Positions 17,470-26,752 of a stretch of DNA of 56,224 bases are shown in pieces. Origin of the DNA: SIG435 sp045530725 (GTDB lineage: Bacteria > Bacillota > Clostridia > UMGS1810); the NCBI GenBank assembly GCA_045530725.1, contig JAZSCT010000033.1, positions 1 to 56,224 of the forward strand, in the 5' to 3' direction. Position numbers and translations under genes: made by a program. The first letter of the stretch is position 1. Each line of letters begins with the position of its first letter. The notes under the pieces are model-generated. The model was given only the letters and a program-made list of their open reading frames with translations. It searched no databases and was not told where the DNA came from.

Positions 17470-18780
17470 ATGAACCCACGAGTGGTAAAGAGTGTTGTGC
17501 CTTATTCCATTGCAGAAGAATGTGCAATAGAAAAAGGCGATATAATAGAAAAAATTGACGGAAATGAAATCAAAGATTTCCTTGATTTCAAATTCTATAC
17601 TGCATCCGATTATTACGTGCTTACTGTCATAAAAAAAGACGGAGAAGTGGAAGAAATAGAAGTATATAATGATGACTATGAAGAACTTGGAGTAGAGTTT
17701 GAAAACCAACTTATGGACGAGCCAAGAAGATGTAAGAACAACTGTATATTCTGTTTTATGGATCAACTTCCCAAGGATGTACGCCCCACAATGTACTTCA
17801 AGGACGACGATGTAAGACTTTCATTTCTTCAGGGAAACTATGTGACACTTACAAATCTTACAGAAGAAGATATAGAAAGGATTATAAGGCTTAAGATAAG
17901 CCCTATCAATATATCTGTCCACGCTACTGATCCCCAAGTGAGACATATGATGCTCAAAAACCCTAATGCGAAAAAGTGCCTCGATATAATGAAGAGATTT
18001 CGTGATGGCGGTATATATATGAATGGACAGATTGTCCTTTGCAAAGGAATAAATGATGGAGAAATCCTCAAAAAGACCATAACCGATCTTGAAGAATTAT
18101 ACCCTTATATAAGGAGTATATCCATTGTACCTGTAGGTCTTTCCAAGCACAGAGAGGGGCTTTTCCCATTGGAAGAATTCTCTTCTGATGATCTTTCCAA
18201 GGTAATCGATCTTGTGACGCCTTATCAGGAAGAGTTTCTTAAAAAACACGGTACAAGTCTGGTATATCTTTCTGATGAATTCTATATAAAGTCAGGTCGT
18301 GTCATCCCTTCATACGATCACTATGAGGATTTCCCGCAGATAGAAAACGGCGTAGGTATGGCTGCAGTATTTATGAAGGAATTTAATGACTGTATGGAAT
18401 CGGGCGATGACTATGACGTAACAAAGGTTAAGAAAAAAACCATCGTCACATCAAAGATAATGCACAAAATCCTTTTGGATATGCTTTGCCGAATGGAAGA
18501 AAAATGGGGCAGGCTCCCCGTTAGTTTAAAAGAAATAACAAATAACTTTTTTGGTGAAAATATAATCGTAACAGGACTTCTTTGCGGAAGTGATATTGTA
18601 AATCAACTTGAAGACTCAGATATTGGCGAAGAAATTCTTCTTTGCGACAATATGATAAAGAGCGGCACAGAACTTTTCCTTGATGATTATACCCTGTCAA
18701 TGGTAGAGGAGGAACTTAATACAAAAGTAGTCCTCGTAGCCAATGACGGATGGGATTTCGTAGAAAAAGTAATGAGATAA
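17470..18780 (+). CDS. DUF512 PDZ/radical-SAM-like protein
   Basis: A 436-residue protein typical of Clostridia. It begins with a PDZ-like domain (about 1-75, with AIEKGDIIEKIDGNEI), followed by a three-cysteine motif CKNNCIFC (C88, C92, C95) that matches the CxxxCxxC of radical SAM enzymes, and a DUF512 C-terminal domain ending in VANDGWDFVEK. It probably binds a [4Fe-4S] cluster, but its substrate is unknown. Its position directly upstream of der, 13 nt from the chosen der start, is the conserved arrangement. Confidence 0.93.
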   Translation: MNPRVVKSVVPYSIAEECAIEKGDIIEKIDGNEIKDFLDFKFYTASDYYVLTVIKKDGEVEEIEVYNDDYEELGVEFENQLMDEPRRCKNNCIFCFMDQLPKDVRPTMYFKDDDVRLSFLQGNYVTLTNLTEEDIERIIRLKISPINISVHATDPQVRHMMLKNPNAKKCLDIMKRFRDGGIYMNGQIVLCKGINDGEILKKTITDLEELYPYIRSISIVPVGLSKHREGLFPLEEFSSDDLSKVIDLVTPYQEEFLKKHGTSLVYLSDEFYIKSGRVIPSYDHYEDFPQIENGVGMAAVFMKEFNDCMESGDDYDVTKVKKKTIVTSKIMHKILLDMLCRMEEKWGRLPVSLKEITNNFFGENIIVTGLLCGSDIVNQLEDSDIGEEILLCDNMIKSGTELFLDDYTLSMVEEELNTKVVLVANDGWDFVEKVMR

Positions 18781-18793
18781 AGGAGGTATGGCA

Positions 18794-20125
18794 ATGTCCA
18801 AACCAACATTTGCAATAGTAGGTAGGCCAAATGTAGGCAAATCTACTTTGTTTAACAAAATAATCGGTCAGAGAATATCCATTGTTGAGGATACTCCAGG
18901 GATTACCCGTGACAGAATATACGCTCAAGGCGAATGGAGAAACAAAAAGTTTACCCTTATTGATACAGGCGGTATAGAGCCTGCCAAAGACGATGTGATT
19001 CTTACACAGATGGCGGCTCAGGCAAATATTGCCATAGAAATGGCAGATGTAATAGTTTTTATGGTAAATCTTCAGGATGGTCTTACTGCCACAGATATGG
19101 ATATTGCCGCAATGCTTCAAAAATCAAGGAAGCCCATCGTGGTAGTGTGCAATAAGGCAGACACTCCAGGTGAAGTGCCTATGGGATATTATGAATTCTT
19201 CAATCTGGGACTTGATGAACCACTTCTTATATCAAGTGTTCACGGAATGGGAGTGGGGGATCTTCTTGATAAGATGTATTCCTATGTAAACTTTGACGAA
19301 TATGAAGAGATAGAAGAAGATATTATCAAAGTGGCAGTTATCGGTAAGCCAAACGTGGGCAAATCCTCTCTTATAAACAAAATTCTTGGTGAAAACAGAG
19401 TAATTGTTTCAAATATTGCAGGGACAACAAGAGATGCCATAGATACAGAATACGAAAGAGACGGTCAGAAGTACATCTTCGTGGATACTGCAGGTATGAG
19501 AAAAAGAGGCAAAATCGATGAAACTGTAGAGCGTTACAGCGTCATAAGATCCCTTGCGGCAGTTGACAGATGTGATGTGGTGCTTATGCTTATAGATGCT
19601 ACAGAGGGTGTTACCGAACAGGATACAAAGATAGCAGGTTATGCCCACAACGAGGGTAAGGCTTGTATCGTGGTTGTGAATAAATGGGACCTTATAGAAA
19701 AGGAAACCAACACAATGAAAAACTATAAGACAGATATCTTAAACGGTCTTCCATTTATGCAATATGCACCATCGGAATTCATCTCTGCAATGACAGGCTC
19801 AAGAATAGACAGACTCTTTGATATGATAAAGTATGTTAATGCACAGAATGCTATTCGTATTCCTACAGGTGTACTAAATGATGTTCTCAACGAAGCCATC
19901 ACAAAGGTTCAGCCGCCTTCAGACAAAGGTAAGAGATTGAAAATCTACTATATCACTCAGGCATCCACAAGACCGCCTACATTTATTCTCTTTGTAAACA
20001 ATAAGGATCTTGCACATTATTCTTATGTAAGATATATAGAAAATCAAGTAAGAGAAACCTTCGGTCTTAAGGGTACTCCCGTAAGATTTATCGTAAGAGA
20101 AAGAGGAGAGAAGGACAATGGATAA
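18794..20125 (+). CDS. der: ribosome-assembly GTPase Der (EngA)
   Basis: A tandem-GTPase of 443 residues needed for 50S subunit maturation. Two full G domains are visible: GRPNVGKST (10-18), DTPGIT, NKAD in the first; GKPNVGKSS, DTAGMR, NKWD in the second; plus a C-terminal KH-like domain. The start at 18794 is chosen because AGGAGG lies 7 nt upstream; the in-frame ATG at 18788 is only one base from that site. Its end overlaps plsY by 8 nt. Confidence 0.97.
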   Translation: MSKPTFAIVGRPNVGKSTLFNKIIGQRISIVEDTPGITRDRIYAQGEWRNKKFTLIDTGGIEPAKDDVILTQMAAQANIAIEMADVIVFMVNLQDGLTATDMDIAAMLQKSRKPIVVVCNKADTPGEVPMGYYEFFNLGLDEPLLISSVHGMGVGDLLDKMYSYVNFDEYEEIEEDIIKVAVIGKPNVGKSSLINKILGENRVIVSNIAGTTRDAIDTEYERDGQKYIFVDTAGMRKRGKIDETVERYSVIRSLAAVDRCDVVLMLIDATEGVTEQDTKIAGYAHNEGKACIVVVNKWDLIEKETNTMKNYKTDILNGLPFMQYAPSEFISAMTGSRIDRLFDMIKYVNAQNAIRIPTGVLNDVLNEAITKVQPPSDKGKRLKIYYITQASTRPPTFILFVNNKDLAHYSYVRYIENQVRETFGLKGTPVRFIVRERGEKDNG

Positions 20126-20729
20126 AATAATGCTTATTCTTTCAGGGCTTATTGCATATCTTATAGGAAGCATATCCACCTCTATAATTGTATCAAAGAT
20201 TATGGGAGGAATAGATATAAGAAAGCACGGAAGTGGAAATGCAGGAACCACCAATACCCTAAGAACTCTCGGGAAAAAAGCGGCTCTGTTTGTACTTCTG
20301 GGAGACTTTTTCAAGGGTATTATAGCAGTAGTTTGTGCAAAAATTCTGGCAAATGTATCAGGGGCAGATGCACTTCTTTTCGGATGTGTTGCAGGGTTTA
20401 TGGTAGTTATGGGACACAACTACCCTGTGTATTTCGGATTCAAAGGGGGAAAGGGTGTACTTACATCCTTTTCGGTAGTGCTTATTCTTGACTGGAAAAT
20501 TGCACTTTTGCTTCTTCTGTGTGAAGTAGTAGTTATTGCAATATGGAAGATGGTATCCCTTGGATCATGTCTTTCTGCGGTGCTCTTTATGGTGCTTTCA
20601 GTTTTACTAAGACGATCTGATATTTATTTTGTGGTGTTGAGTTTTGTATTGAGTATTATTCTCATCTTTCGTCACAGAACAAATATTTCAAGAATCATAA
20701 AAGGCGAAGAATCAAAACTCAAATTTTAA
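20118..20729 (+). CDS. plsY: acyl-phosphate:glycerol-3-phosphate acyltransferase PlsY
   Basis: Makes lysophosphatidic acid from acyl phosphate and glycerol-3-phosphate in the membrane. The 203-residue polytopic protein has the PlsY motifs IGSISTS, KHGSGNAGTTNTLRTLG (glycerol-phosphate binding) and GHNYPVYFGFKGGKGV, with about five transmembrane helices. It overlaps der by 8 nt and is followed after 15 nt by gpsA, which makes its glycerol-3-phosphate substrate, so the der-plsY-gpsA order is functionally coherent and conserved. Confidence 0.96.
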   Translation: MDKIMLILSGLIAYLIGSISTSIIVSKIMGGIDIRKHGSGNAGTTNTLRTLGKKAALFVLLGDFFKGIIAVVCAKILANVSGADALLFGCVAGFMVVMGHNYPVYFGFKGGKGVLTSFSVVLILDWKIALLLLLCEVVVIAIWKMVSLGSCLSAVLFMVLSVLLRRSDIYFVVLSFVLSIILIFRHRTNISRIIKGEESKLKF

Positions 20730-20744
20730 AAAGGGGAGATTATA

Positions 20745-21737
20745 GTGGCAAAAATAACAGTAGTCGGCTCCGGTGGATGGGGTACAGCAGTTGCCATTCA
20801 CTTAGATGGCAAAGGGTATGATGTTACACTCTGGTCATGGAAACAGGAAGAATGTGACAACATCCTTCGTGACGGAGAAAACAAAGAATTTCTTCCGGGA
20901 GTGAAAGTGCCTGATACAATAAAACTTACAAGTGATATTTCCTGTGTAAAGGACAAAGACCTTGTAGTGCTTGTATCACCGTCCAAGGTTATAAGACAGA
21001 CCGCCCACAGTATGGCACCTCATATTACCGAAGGTACTCCTGTGGTTATCCTTTCCAAAGGGATAGAGGACGAAACACTTATGACACTATCTCAGGTGGT
21101 AGAAGAAGAAATCCCACAGGCGAAGGTTGCGGCATTATCAGGACCTTCCCATGCGGAAGAAGTGGCAAGAAAGATTCCTACTACCTGTGTGGTAGCATGT
21201 GAATGTGAAAAGACTGCACAGTTTATACAAAATATATTTATGTCAGAGAATTTCCGTATATATACAAATACAGATATTCTGGGCGTTGAACTTGGGGGAG
21301 CACTCAAGAATGTAATTGCACTTTGTGCAGGTGTTACCGACGGCATAGGCTTTGGTGACAATACCATTGCGGCACTTATGACAAGAGGCATTAAGGAAAT
21401 AGCCCGTCTTGGGGTTAAAATGGGTGCGGACGTGGAGACCTTTTACGGTCTTGCAGGTATAGGGGACCTTATTGTAACCTGTACAAGTAAACACTCCAGA
21501 AACCGTCGTGCTGGTGTGCTTATCGGTCAGGGAATGAAACTTAAAGAGGCTCTTGATGAAGTCCATATGGTGGTAGAAGGGGTATATGCGGCAAAGGCGG
21601 CATACAAACTCTCACTTAAATATAATGTAGAAATGCCCATTGTTTCAGAAGCATACAATGTGTTATTCAATGATGCATCACCGAAAGATGCAATAGTATC
21701 TCTTATGACAAGAGACAAAAAAGTGGAAACAGAATAG
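20745..21737 (+). CDS. gpsA: glycerol-3-phosphate dehydrogenase [NAD(P)+]
   Basis: Reduces dihydroxyacetone phosphate to glycerol-3-phosphate for phospholipid synthesis. The 330-residue protein has the N-terminal dinucleotide fold VVGSGGWGTAVA (GxGxxG), SKGIE and LSGPSHAEEV motifs, and the C-terminal ELGGALKNVIAL and GLAGIGDLIVT signatures. The start codon is GTG with AAGGGGAG 7 nt upstream. Last gene of the HAD-DUF512-der-plsY-gpsA group. Confidence 0.97.
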   Translation: MAKITVVGSGGWGTAVAIHLDGKGYDVTLWSWKQEECDNILRDGENKEFLPGVKVPDTIKLTSDISCVKDKDLVVLVSPSKVIRQTAHSMAPHITEGTPVVILSKGIEDETLMTLSQVVEEEIPQAKVAALSGPSHAEEVARKIPTTCVVACECEKTAQFIQNIFMSENFRIYTNTDILGVELGGALKNVIALCAGVTDGIGFGDNTIAALMTRGIKEIARLGVKMGADVETFYGLAGIGDLIVTCTSKHSRNRRAGVLIGQGMKLKEALDEVHMVVEGVYAAKAAYKLSLKYNVEMPIVSEAYNVLFNDASPKDAIVSLMTRDKKVETE

Positions 21738-21744
21738 TAAATAC

Positions 21745-21773
21745 TTGATTTTTTATTTGCTATGATATATAAT
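21745..21773 (+). promoter_or_regulatory. sigma-A promoter of pgi
   Basis: TTGATT and TATAAT are separated by 17 bp; predicted start near 21780, with a GCAGGAGG ribosome-binding site before the ATG at 21817. Confidence 0.7.
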
Positions 21774-21816
21774 CAAAAAGGAAATTTTTAATTAACAAAT
21801 TAGCAGGAGGCAAAAA

Positions 21817-23160
21817 ATGGGATACTTAAAACTTGATGTTTCAAAACTTTCACCCTTCGTATCTGACGAAGAAATTTTGAACATGAAATCTACTATCGAA
21901 AATGCGGCAAAAACTCTTGAAGATAAAACCGGTGCAGGAAATGACTTTCTTGGCTGGCTTGATTTGCCTGTAGATTATGACAAAGAAGAATTTGCAAGAA
22001 TCAAAAAATGTGCAGAAAAGATAAAATCTGACTCTGATGTTCTTGTTGTAATTGGTATTGGTGGCTCATATCTTGGCGCAAAGGCAGCTATTGATATGCT
22101 TACAACCACATTCTACAACCTTACATCAAAAGAAGACAGAAAGACTCCACAGATTCTCTTCTGCGGAAACAGTATTTCTTCCACATATCTTGCAGACCTT
22201 ATCGAGTTTGTTAAGGACAAGGAAATCAGCGTAAATATTATTTCAAAGTCAGGTACTACTACAGAACCTGCCCTTGCATTCAGAATCTTCAAGGAACTTC
22301 TTGAAAATAAATATGGCAAAGAAGGCGCAAAAGAAAGAATCTATGCTACTACAGACAAGGCAAGAGGAACACTTAAGGGGCTTTCTGACGAAGAAGGATA
22401 TGAAACATTTGTTATCCCTGATGACGTAGGCGGAAGATTCTCCGTTCTTACAGCAGTAGGTCTTCTTCCCATTGCTGTTGCAGGTATCGACATCGAAGAA
22501 ATGATGAAAGGTGCACAGGATGCAAGAGAAGAATTCAAGAAACCTTATGAAGAAAATGACTGCTACAAATATGCTGCAATCAGAAATATCCTTTTAAGAA
22601 AAGGCAAACAGATAGAAATAATGGTAAACTATGAGCCAAGACTTCTCTATTTCTCAGAGTGGTGGAAACAACTCTACGGCGAAAGTGAAGGCAAGGATCA
22701 GAGAGGAATTTTTCCTGCATCTGTAGGATTCTCAACAGATCTTCACTCAATGGGACAGTACATTCAGGACGGACAGAGAATCATTTTTGAAACAGTCCTC
22801 AATGTAGAAAAGCCTGAAAAGGATGTTACTATAAAAGAAGCAGAAGGCAATATTGACGGTCTTAATTTCCTTACAGGAAAAACTGTTGATTTCGTAAATC
22901 AGAAAGCATTTGAAGGTACACTTCTTGCTCACACAGACGGCGGAGTACCTAATATGGTCTTAAATATTCCTGAGATTACACCATATGCTTTCGGACAACT
23001 TGTATATTTCTTCGAGAAGGCTTGCGGCGTAAGCGGTTATACACTTAGTGTTAATCCGTTCAATCAGCCCGGGGTTGAAGCATATAAGAAAAATATGTTT
23101 GCGCTTTTAGGTAAACCCGGCTATGAAGATATGAAGGCAGAACTTGAAGCAAGACTTTAA
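21817..23160 (+). CDS. pgi: glucose-6-phosphate isomerase
   Basis: Interconverts glucose-6-phosphate and fructose-6-phosphate in glycolysis. At 447 residues it is the short bacterial form. Motifs include GIGGSYLGAKAAID, SKSGTTTEP (sugar-phosphate binding), DDVGGRFSVLT, and the C-terminal NPFNQPGVEAYKKN with the catalytic lysine. It has its own promoter and terminator and appears monocistronic. Confidence 0.97.
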   Translation: MGYLKLDVSKLSPFVSDEEILNMKSTIENAAKTLEDKTGAGNDFLGWLDLPVDYDKEEFARIKKCAEKIKSDSDVLVVIGIGGSYLGAKAAIDMLTTTFYNLTSKEDRKTPQILFCGNSISSTYLADLIEFVKDKEISVNIISKSGTTTEPALAFRIFKELLENKYGKEGAKERIYATTDKARGTLKGLSDEEGYETFVIPDDVGGRFSVLTAVGLLPIAVAGIDIEEMMKGAQDAREEFKKPYEENDCYKYAAIRNILLRKGKQIEIMVNYEPRLLYFSEWWKQLYGESEGKDQRGIFPASVGFSTDLHSMGQYIQDGQRIIFETVLNVEKPEKDVTIKEAEGNIDGLNFLTGKTVDFVNQKAFEGTLLAHTDGGVPNMVLNIPEITPYAFGQLVYFFEKACGVSGYTLSVNPFNQPGVEAYKKNMFALLGKPGYEDMKAELEARL

Positions 23161-23173
23161 TATCCGTATATCG

Positions 23174-23210
23174 AAACCATCTGATTTATAAAAAATCGGA
23201 TGGTTTTTTT
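23174..23210 (+). terminator. intrinsic terminator of pgi
   Basis: A 14-bp stem with one wobble pair (arms 23174-23187 and 23193-23206) ends in seven T residues. Confidence 0.9.
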
Positions 23211-23378
23211 GTATGTAACGAAAAAACAATCAGAAAATCCCGTAACATTTACTTCACAAAAAATTAATTTTTATGTACTATATGTTGTTTTGATTATCAT
23301 ACCCAAAATAATCAGATTTGAAATTTTGTGTAAACAGATAGGGTTTGGGGAAAATCTTCAAAAAATGCAAAAGAACAT

Positions 23379-23426
23379 ATACAATATCTTGTGTTTCAAA
23401 AATGTTAAAAACACGAAATGTAGTCA
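23379..23426 (+). promoter_or_regulatory. tandem NrdR-like boxes upstream of nrdD
   Basis: Two 16-bp sequences, ATACAATATCTTGTGT (23379-23394) and ACACGAAATGTAGTCA (23411-23426), resemble the NrdR box acaCwAtATaTwGtgt. Their starts are 32 bp apart, close to three helical turns, which is the spacing known for cooperative NrdR binding. They lie upstream of the -35 element. The first matches well; the second is weaker. The remaining intergenic sequence between pgi and nrdD (23211-23378) is AT-rich and shows nothing else I can support. Confidence 0.65.
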
Positions 23427-23445
23427 AAATTTAATAAAAAAACTC

Positions 23446-23473
23446 TTGCAAAATTTAATATATATGGTATAAT
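23446..23473 (+). promoter_or_regulatory. extended -10 promoter of nrdD
   Basis: TTGCAA, a 16-bp spacer and TGGTATAAT (extended -10). Predicted start near 23480, giving a leader of about 57 nt. Confidence 0.65.
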
Positions 23474-23497
23474 AATTCATACACGAGTAAATGCAGA

Positions 23498-23512
23498 ACA
23501 CAATATATAGAT
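23498..23512 (+). promoter_or_regulatory. possible third NrdR half-conserved box
   Basis: ACACAATATATAGAT fits the first two thirds of the NrdR consensus and lies about 20 nt downstream of the predicted start of nrdD transcription, where a bound repressor could block elongation. It is 87 bp from the second upstream box, so it is out of the paired spacing. Confidence 0.4.
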
Positions 23513-23536
23513 ATTTTTGGGAAAGGATATGGGAAA

Positions 23537-25717
23537 ATGAAAATCATTAAACGTAACGGAACAGAAGTTACATACGATCTGAACAAAATTATAGTTGCTA
23601 TCAGAAAGGCAAATGACGGTGTTTTGCCAAGTGAAAGACTTACAGATGAACAGATTGCCGCTATAAGTGAAAATGTTGAAAAAGCATGTCTTAATATCAA
23701 CCGTTCTCTCAACGTGGAAGAAATCCAGGATATGGTGGAAAACCAGATTATGGATCAGAAGGCTTTTTCCGTTGCAAGAAACTATATAACATACCGTTAT
23801 ACACGTTCTCTTGCCAGAAAGGCAAACTCCACAGACGAACAGATTTTGTCACTTATCGAGTGTAACAATGAAGAAGTAAAACAGGAAAACTCAAACAAAA
23901 ACCCTACCGTAAACAGCGTTCAGCGTGACTATATGGCAGGTGAAGTAAGTAAGGATATCACAAATAGAATCCTTCTTCCACAGGATATTGTTGCCGCTCA
24001 CGAGCAGGGACTTATCCATTTTCATGATGCAGATTATTTTGCTCAGCATATGCACAACTGTGACCTTGTAAACCTTGAAGATATGCTTCAGAACGGCACA
24101 GTAATATCAGGCACTATGATAGAAACTCCTCACAGTTTTTCTACTGCTTGTAATATTGCAACTCAGATCATTGCTCAGGTTGCATCAAGTCAGTACGGCG
24201 GACAGAGTATATCTCTTACTCATCTTGCGCCATTTGTGGATGTAAGCCGTAAAAAAATCAGAAAAGAAGTAGAAGCGGAAGTCCTTGCTATGGGTGCAGA
24301 TGCAAGCGAAGAAATAATATCTGAAGTGGTGGAAAAGCGCCTGAAAGACGAAATCAAAAAGGGTTGTCAGATGATTCAGTATCAGGTAGTTACACTTATG
24401 ACTACCAACGGGCAGGCACCTTTTGTTACAGTATTTATGTATCTTGGTGAAGCAAAGGACGAAAGAACAAAGAAAGACCTTGCTCTCATTATTGAAGAAA
24501 TGCTCAAGCAGAGAATCATCGGTGTTAAGAATGAATCAGGTGTATGGATTACACCTGCATTCCCGAAACTTATCTATGTTCTTGAAGAGCAGAATATCCA
24601 CGAAAATTCTGAATACTTCTACCTTACAGAACTCTCTGCAAAATGTACAGCAAAGAGAATGGTTCCTGACTATATCTCAGAAAAAATGATGCTCAAACTT
24701 AAAGTTGACAAAAACGGAGATGGACATTGTTATACCTGTATGGGTTGCCGTTCATTCCTTACACCTTATGTTGATCCTGAGACAAATAAGCCTAAATACT
24801 ACGGCAGATTCAATCAGGGTGTTGTTACAATCAACCTTGTTGATATTGCTTTGTCATCAGGCGGAGATCTTGAAAAATTCTGGCAGATTTTCGACGAGAG
24901 ACTTGACATCTGTTACCGTGCACTTCTTTGCCGTCACAACAGACTCAAAGGCACATATTCTGATGCTGCACCAATCCTCTGGCAGTACGGTGCTCTTGCA
25001 AGACTTAAGAAGGGTGAAACCATTGACAAACTTCTCTATGGCGGATACTCCACAATTTCACTTGGTTATGCAGGACTTTATGAATGTGTAAAATATATGA
25101 CAGGTAAATCCCATACCGATGCAGAGGCAACACCATTTGCTCTTGATGTTATGGAATACCTTAACAAAGCAACAAAGAAATGGAAAGAAAAACACAACAT
25201 TGATTTCTCACTTTACGGAACACCACTTGAATCAACCACATATAAGTTCTCCAAGTGTCTCCAGAAGAGATTCGGTATTATCCAAGGTGTAACTGACAAA
25301 AACTATATTACAAACAGTTATCATGTTCATGTTACAGAAGAAATCGATGCTTTCGAAAAACTTGCATTCGAGTCCAAATTCCAGCAACTTTCACCGGGTG
25401 GTGCAATAAGTTATGTGGAAGTACCGAATATGCAGAATAATATCCCTGCAGTTATCAGCGTTATGAAATTTATCTATGATAACATTATGTACGCAGAACT
25501 CAATACAAAGTCTGACTACTGTCAGGACTGCGGTTTCGACGGAGAAATCGTTATCGAAACAGACGAAGACGGAAAACTTATCTGGAAATGCCCGAACTGT
25601 GGAAATACTGATCAGACAAAGATGAATGTTGCAAGAAGAACCTGCGGCTATATCGGAACACAGTACTGGAATCAGGGCAGAACACAGGAAATCAAGGAAA
25701 GAGTATTACATCTGTAA
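23537..25717 (+). CDS. nrdD: anaerobic ribonucleoside-triphosphate reductase (class III)
   Basis: A glycyl-radical enzyme of 726 residues that makes dNTPs without oxygen. It has an N-terminal ATP-cone (about 1-95, starting MKIIKRNGTEVTYDL) for allosteric control, catalytic cysteines in CMGCRSFL, a C-terminal zinc module (CQDCGFDG and CPNCGN), and the glycyl-radical loop RRTCGYIG close to the end. All required elements are present. nrdG follows after 13 nt and dut after that, giving an nrdD-nrdG-dut unit. NrdR-like boxes upstream suggest dATP/ATP-responsive repression. Confidence 0.98.
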   Translation: MKIIKRNGTEVTYDLNKIIVAIRKANDGVLPSERLTDEQIAAISENVEKACLNINRSLNVEEIQDMVENQIMDQKAFSVARNYITYRYTRSLARKANSTDEQILSLIECNNEEVKQENSNKNPTVNSVQRDYMAGEVSKDITNRILLPQDIVAAHEQGLIHFHDADYFAQHMHNCDLVNLEDMLQNGTVISGTMIETPHSFSTACNIATQIIAQVASSQYGGQSISLTHLAPFVDVSRKKIRKEVEAEVLAMGADASEEIISEVVEKRLKDEIKKGCQMIQYQVVTLMTTNGQAPFVTVFMYLGEAKDERTKKDLALIIEEMLKQRIIGVKNESGVWITPAFPKLIYVLEEQNIHENSEYFYLTELSAKCTAKRMVPDYISEKMMLKLKVDKNGDGHCYTCMGCRSFLTPYVDPETNKPKYYGRFNQGVVTINLVDIALSSGGDLEKFWQIFDERLDICYRALLCRHNRLKGTYSDAAPILWQYGALARLKKGETIDKLLYGGYSTISLGYAGLYECVKYMTGKSHTDAEATPFALDVMEYLNKATKKWKEKHNIDFSLYGTPLESTTYKFSKCLQKRFGIIQGVTDKNYITNSYHVHVTEEIDAFEKLAFESKFQQLSPGGAISYVEVPNMQNNIPAVISVMKFIYDNIMYAELNTKSDYCQDCGFDGEIVIETDEDGKLIWKCPNCGNTDQTKMNVARRTCGYIGTQYWNQGRTQEIKERVLHL

Positions 25718-25730
25718 TAGGTAAGATACA

Positions 25731-26252
25731 ATGAATTATGCAGCAATCAAAAAATGTGATATTGCAAACGGCACAGGAGTGAGAACATCACTCTTTGTGT
25801 CCGGTTGCCGTCATCATTGCAAGGGATGTTTTCAGCCGGAGACGTGGGATTTCGGATTCGGAAATGAATTTAATTCAGATGTGGAAGATGACATTATAGA
25901 ATCCCTCGCACCTGAATATATTGAAGGACTTACACTTCTTGGTGGGGAACCTTTTGAACCGGAAAATCAGAGAGTGCTTGTGAAGTTTTTGAAAAGAGTA
26001 AGAGAAATCTATCCTCAAAAATCCATATGGTGCTATTCGGGTTATCTTTTTGATGAAGAGTTAATTAAGGACTCAAAGGCGAGATGCGAAGTCACCGACG
26101 AGATGCTTTCTTATATTGATGTTCTGGTTGACGGGGAATTTGTGCTTGAGAAGAAAAATATTATGCTCAAATTCCGCGGTTCAGAAAATCAGCGTATCAT
26201 CGATGTGAAAGAATCTTTGAAAAAAGGCGAAACAGTTCTCTGGGAAATATAA
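25731..26252 (+). CDS. nrdG: anaerobic RNR activating protein
   Basis: A radical SAM activase of 173 residues that installs the glycyl radical on NrdD using a [4Fe-4S] cluster and SAM. The cluster motif CRHHCKGC (C26, C30, C33) and the SAM-binding LLGGEPFEP segment are clear. The N-terminal MNYAAIKKCDIANGTGVRTSLFVSG is typical. It is adjacent to its substrate gene nrdD, the standard arrangement. Confidence 0.96.
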   Translation: MNYAAIKKCDIANGTGVRTSLFVSGCRHHCKGCFQPETWDFGFGNEFNSDVEDDIIESLAPEYIEGLTLLGGEPFEPENQRVLVKFLKRVREIYPQKSIWCYSGYLFDEELIKDSKARCEVTDEMLSYIDVLVDGEFVLEKKNIMLKFRGSENQRIIDVKESLKKGETVLWEI

Positions 26253-26262
26253 GGAGTATGAT

Positions 26263-26700
26263 ATGAAAATCGAAATAAAAAAACTTAATGAAAATGCTCA
26301 GATTCCTACACGCGGATCTGAAAGGGCGGCAGGATATGACCTTTATGCATGTATAGAGGAAGAAAGCATTACAATACCTGCTCATTCTACCGTCAAAATC
26401 GGCACAGGACTTGCCATTGCCGTTCCTGACGGATACTTTGGTGCAATCTTTGCAAGAAGCGGTCTTGCGGCAAAACAGGGCTTAAGACCTGCAAACTGTG
26501 TAGGCGTTGCTGATTCTGATTACAGAGGGGAGTATATAGTTGCTCTTCATAATGATACTGATGAGGACAAGGTTATTGCAAAAAACGAAAGAATCGCTCA
26601 ACTTGTGATTATGCCGTATCTTTCTGTAGAGTTTGAACAGGTGGATACTCTTGACGAAACAGAACGTGGTGCAGGTGGATTTGGAAGTACAGGAAAATAA
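26263..26700 (+). CDS. dut: dUTP diphosphatase
   Basis: Hydrolyses dUTP to dUMP, preventing uracil misincorporation and feeding thymidylate synthesis. The 145-residue trimeric-type dUTPase shows motif 1 AAGYDLYA, motif 2 ARSGLA, motif 3 VGVADSDYRGEY with the catalytic aspartate, motif 4 NERIAQLVI, and the C-terminal flexible motif RGAGGFGSTG. It starts 10 nt after nrdG and is the third gene of the dNTP cluster. Confidence 0.97.
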   Translation: MKIEIKKLNENAQIPTRGSERAAGYDLYACIEEESITIPAHSTVKIGTGLAIAVPDGYFGAIFARSGLAAKQGLRPANCVGVADSDYRGEYIVALHNDTDEDKVIAKNERIAQLVIMPYLSVEFEQVDTLDETERGAGGFGSTGK

Positions 26701-26714
26701 AAATCAAAAAATAT

Positions 26715-26752
26715 GGGACTGTAAAAATTATATTTTACAGTCCCTGTTTTTT
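26715..26752. terminator. bidirectional terminator between dut and pnuC
   Basis: A 12-bp perfect stem (arms 26715-26726 and 26733-26744) with a six-base loop and T-tracts on both strands. It serves dut on the plus strand and pnuC on the minus strand. The stem sequence GGGACTGTAAA repeats that of the ferredoxin terminator at 5126. Confidence 0.9.

Noticed and set aside
23200..23472. 90-residue reading frame between pgi and nrdD
   Set aside because: It overlaps the pgi terminator, the NrdR-like boxes and the nrdD promoter, has no ribosome-binding site and an AT-driven composition.
5126..26744. GGGACTGTAAA stems at 5126 and 26715 as a mobile repeat
   Set aside because: Both are ordinary terminators with differing loops and no shared flanks; likely convergence or reuse, so listed only as terminators.
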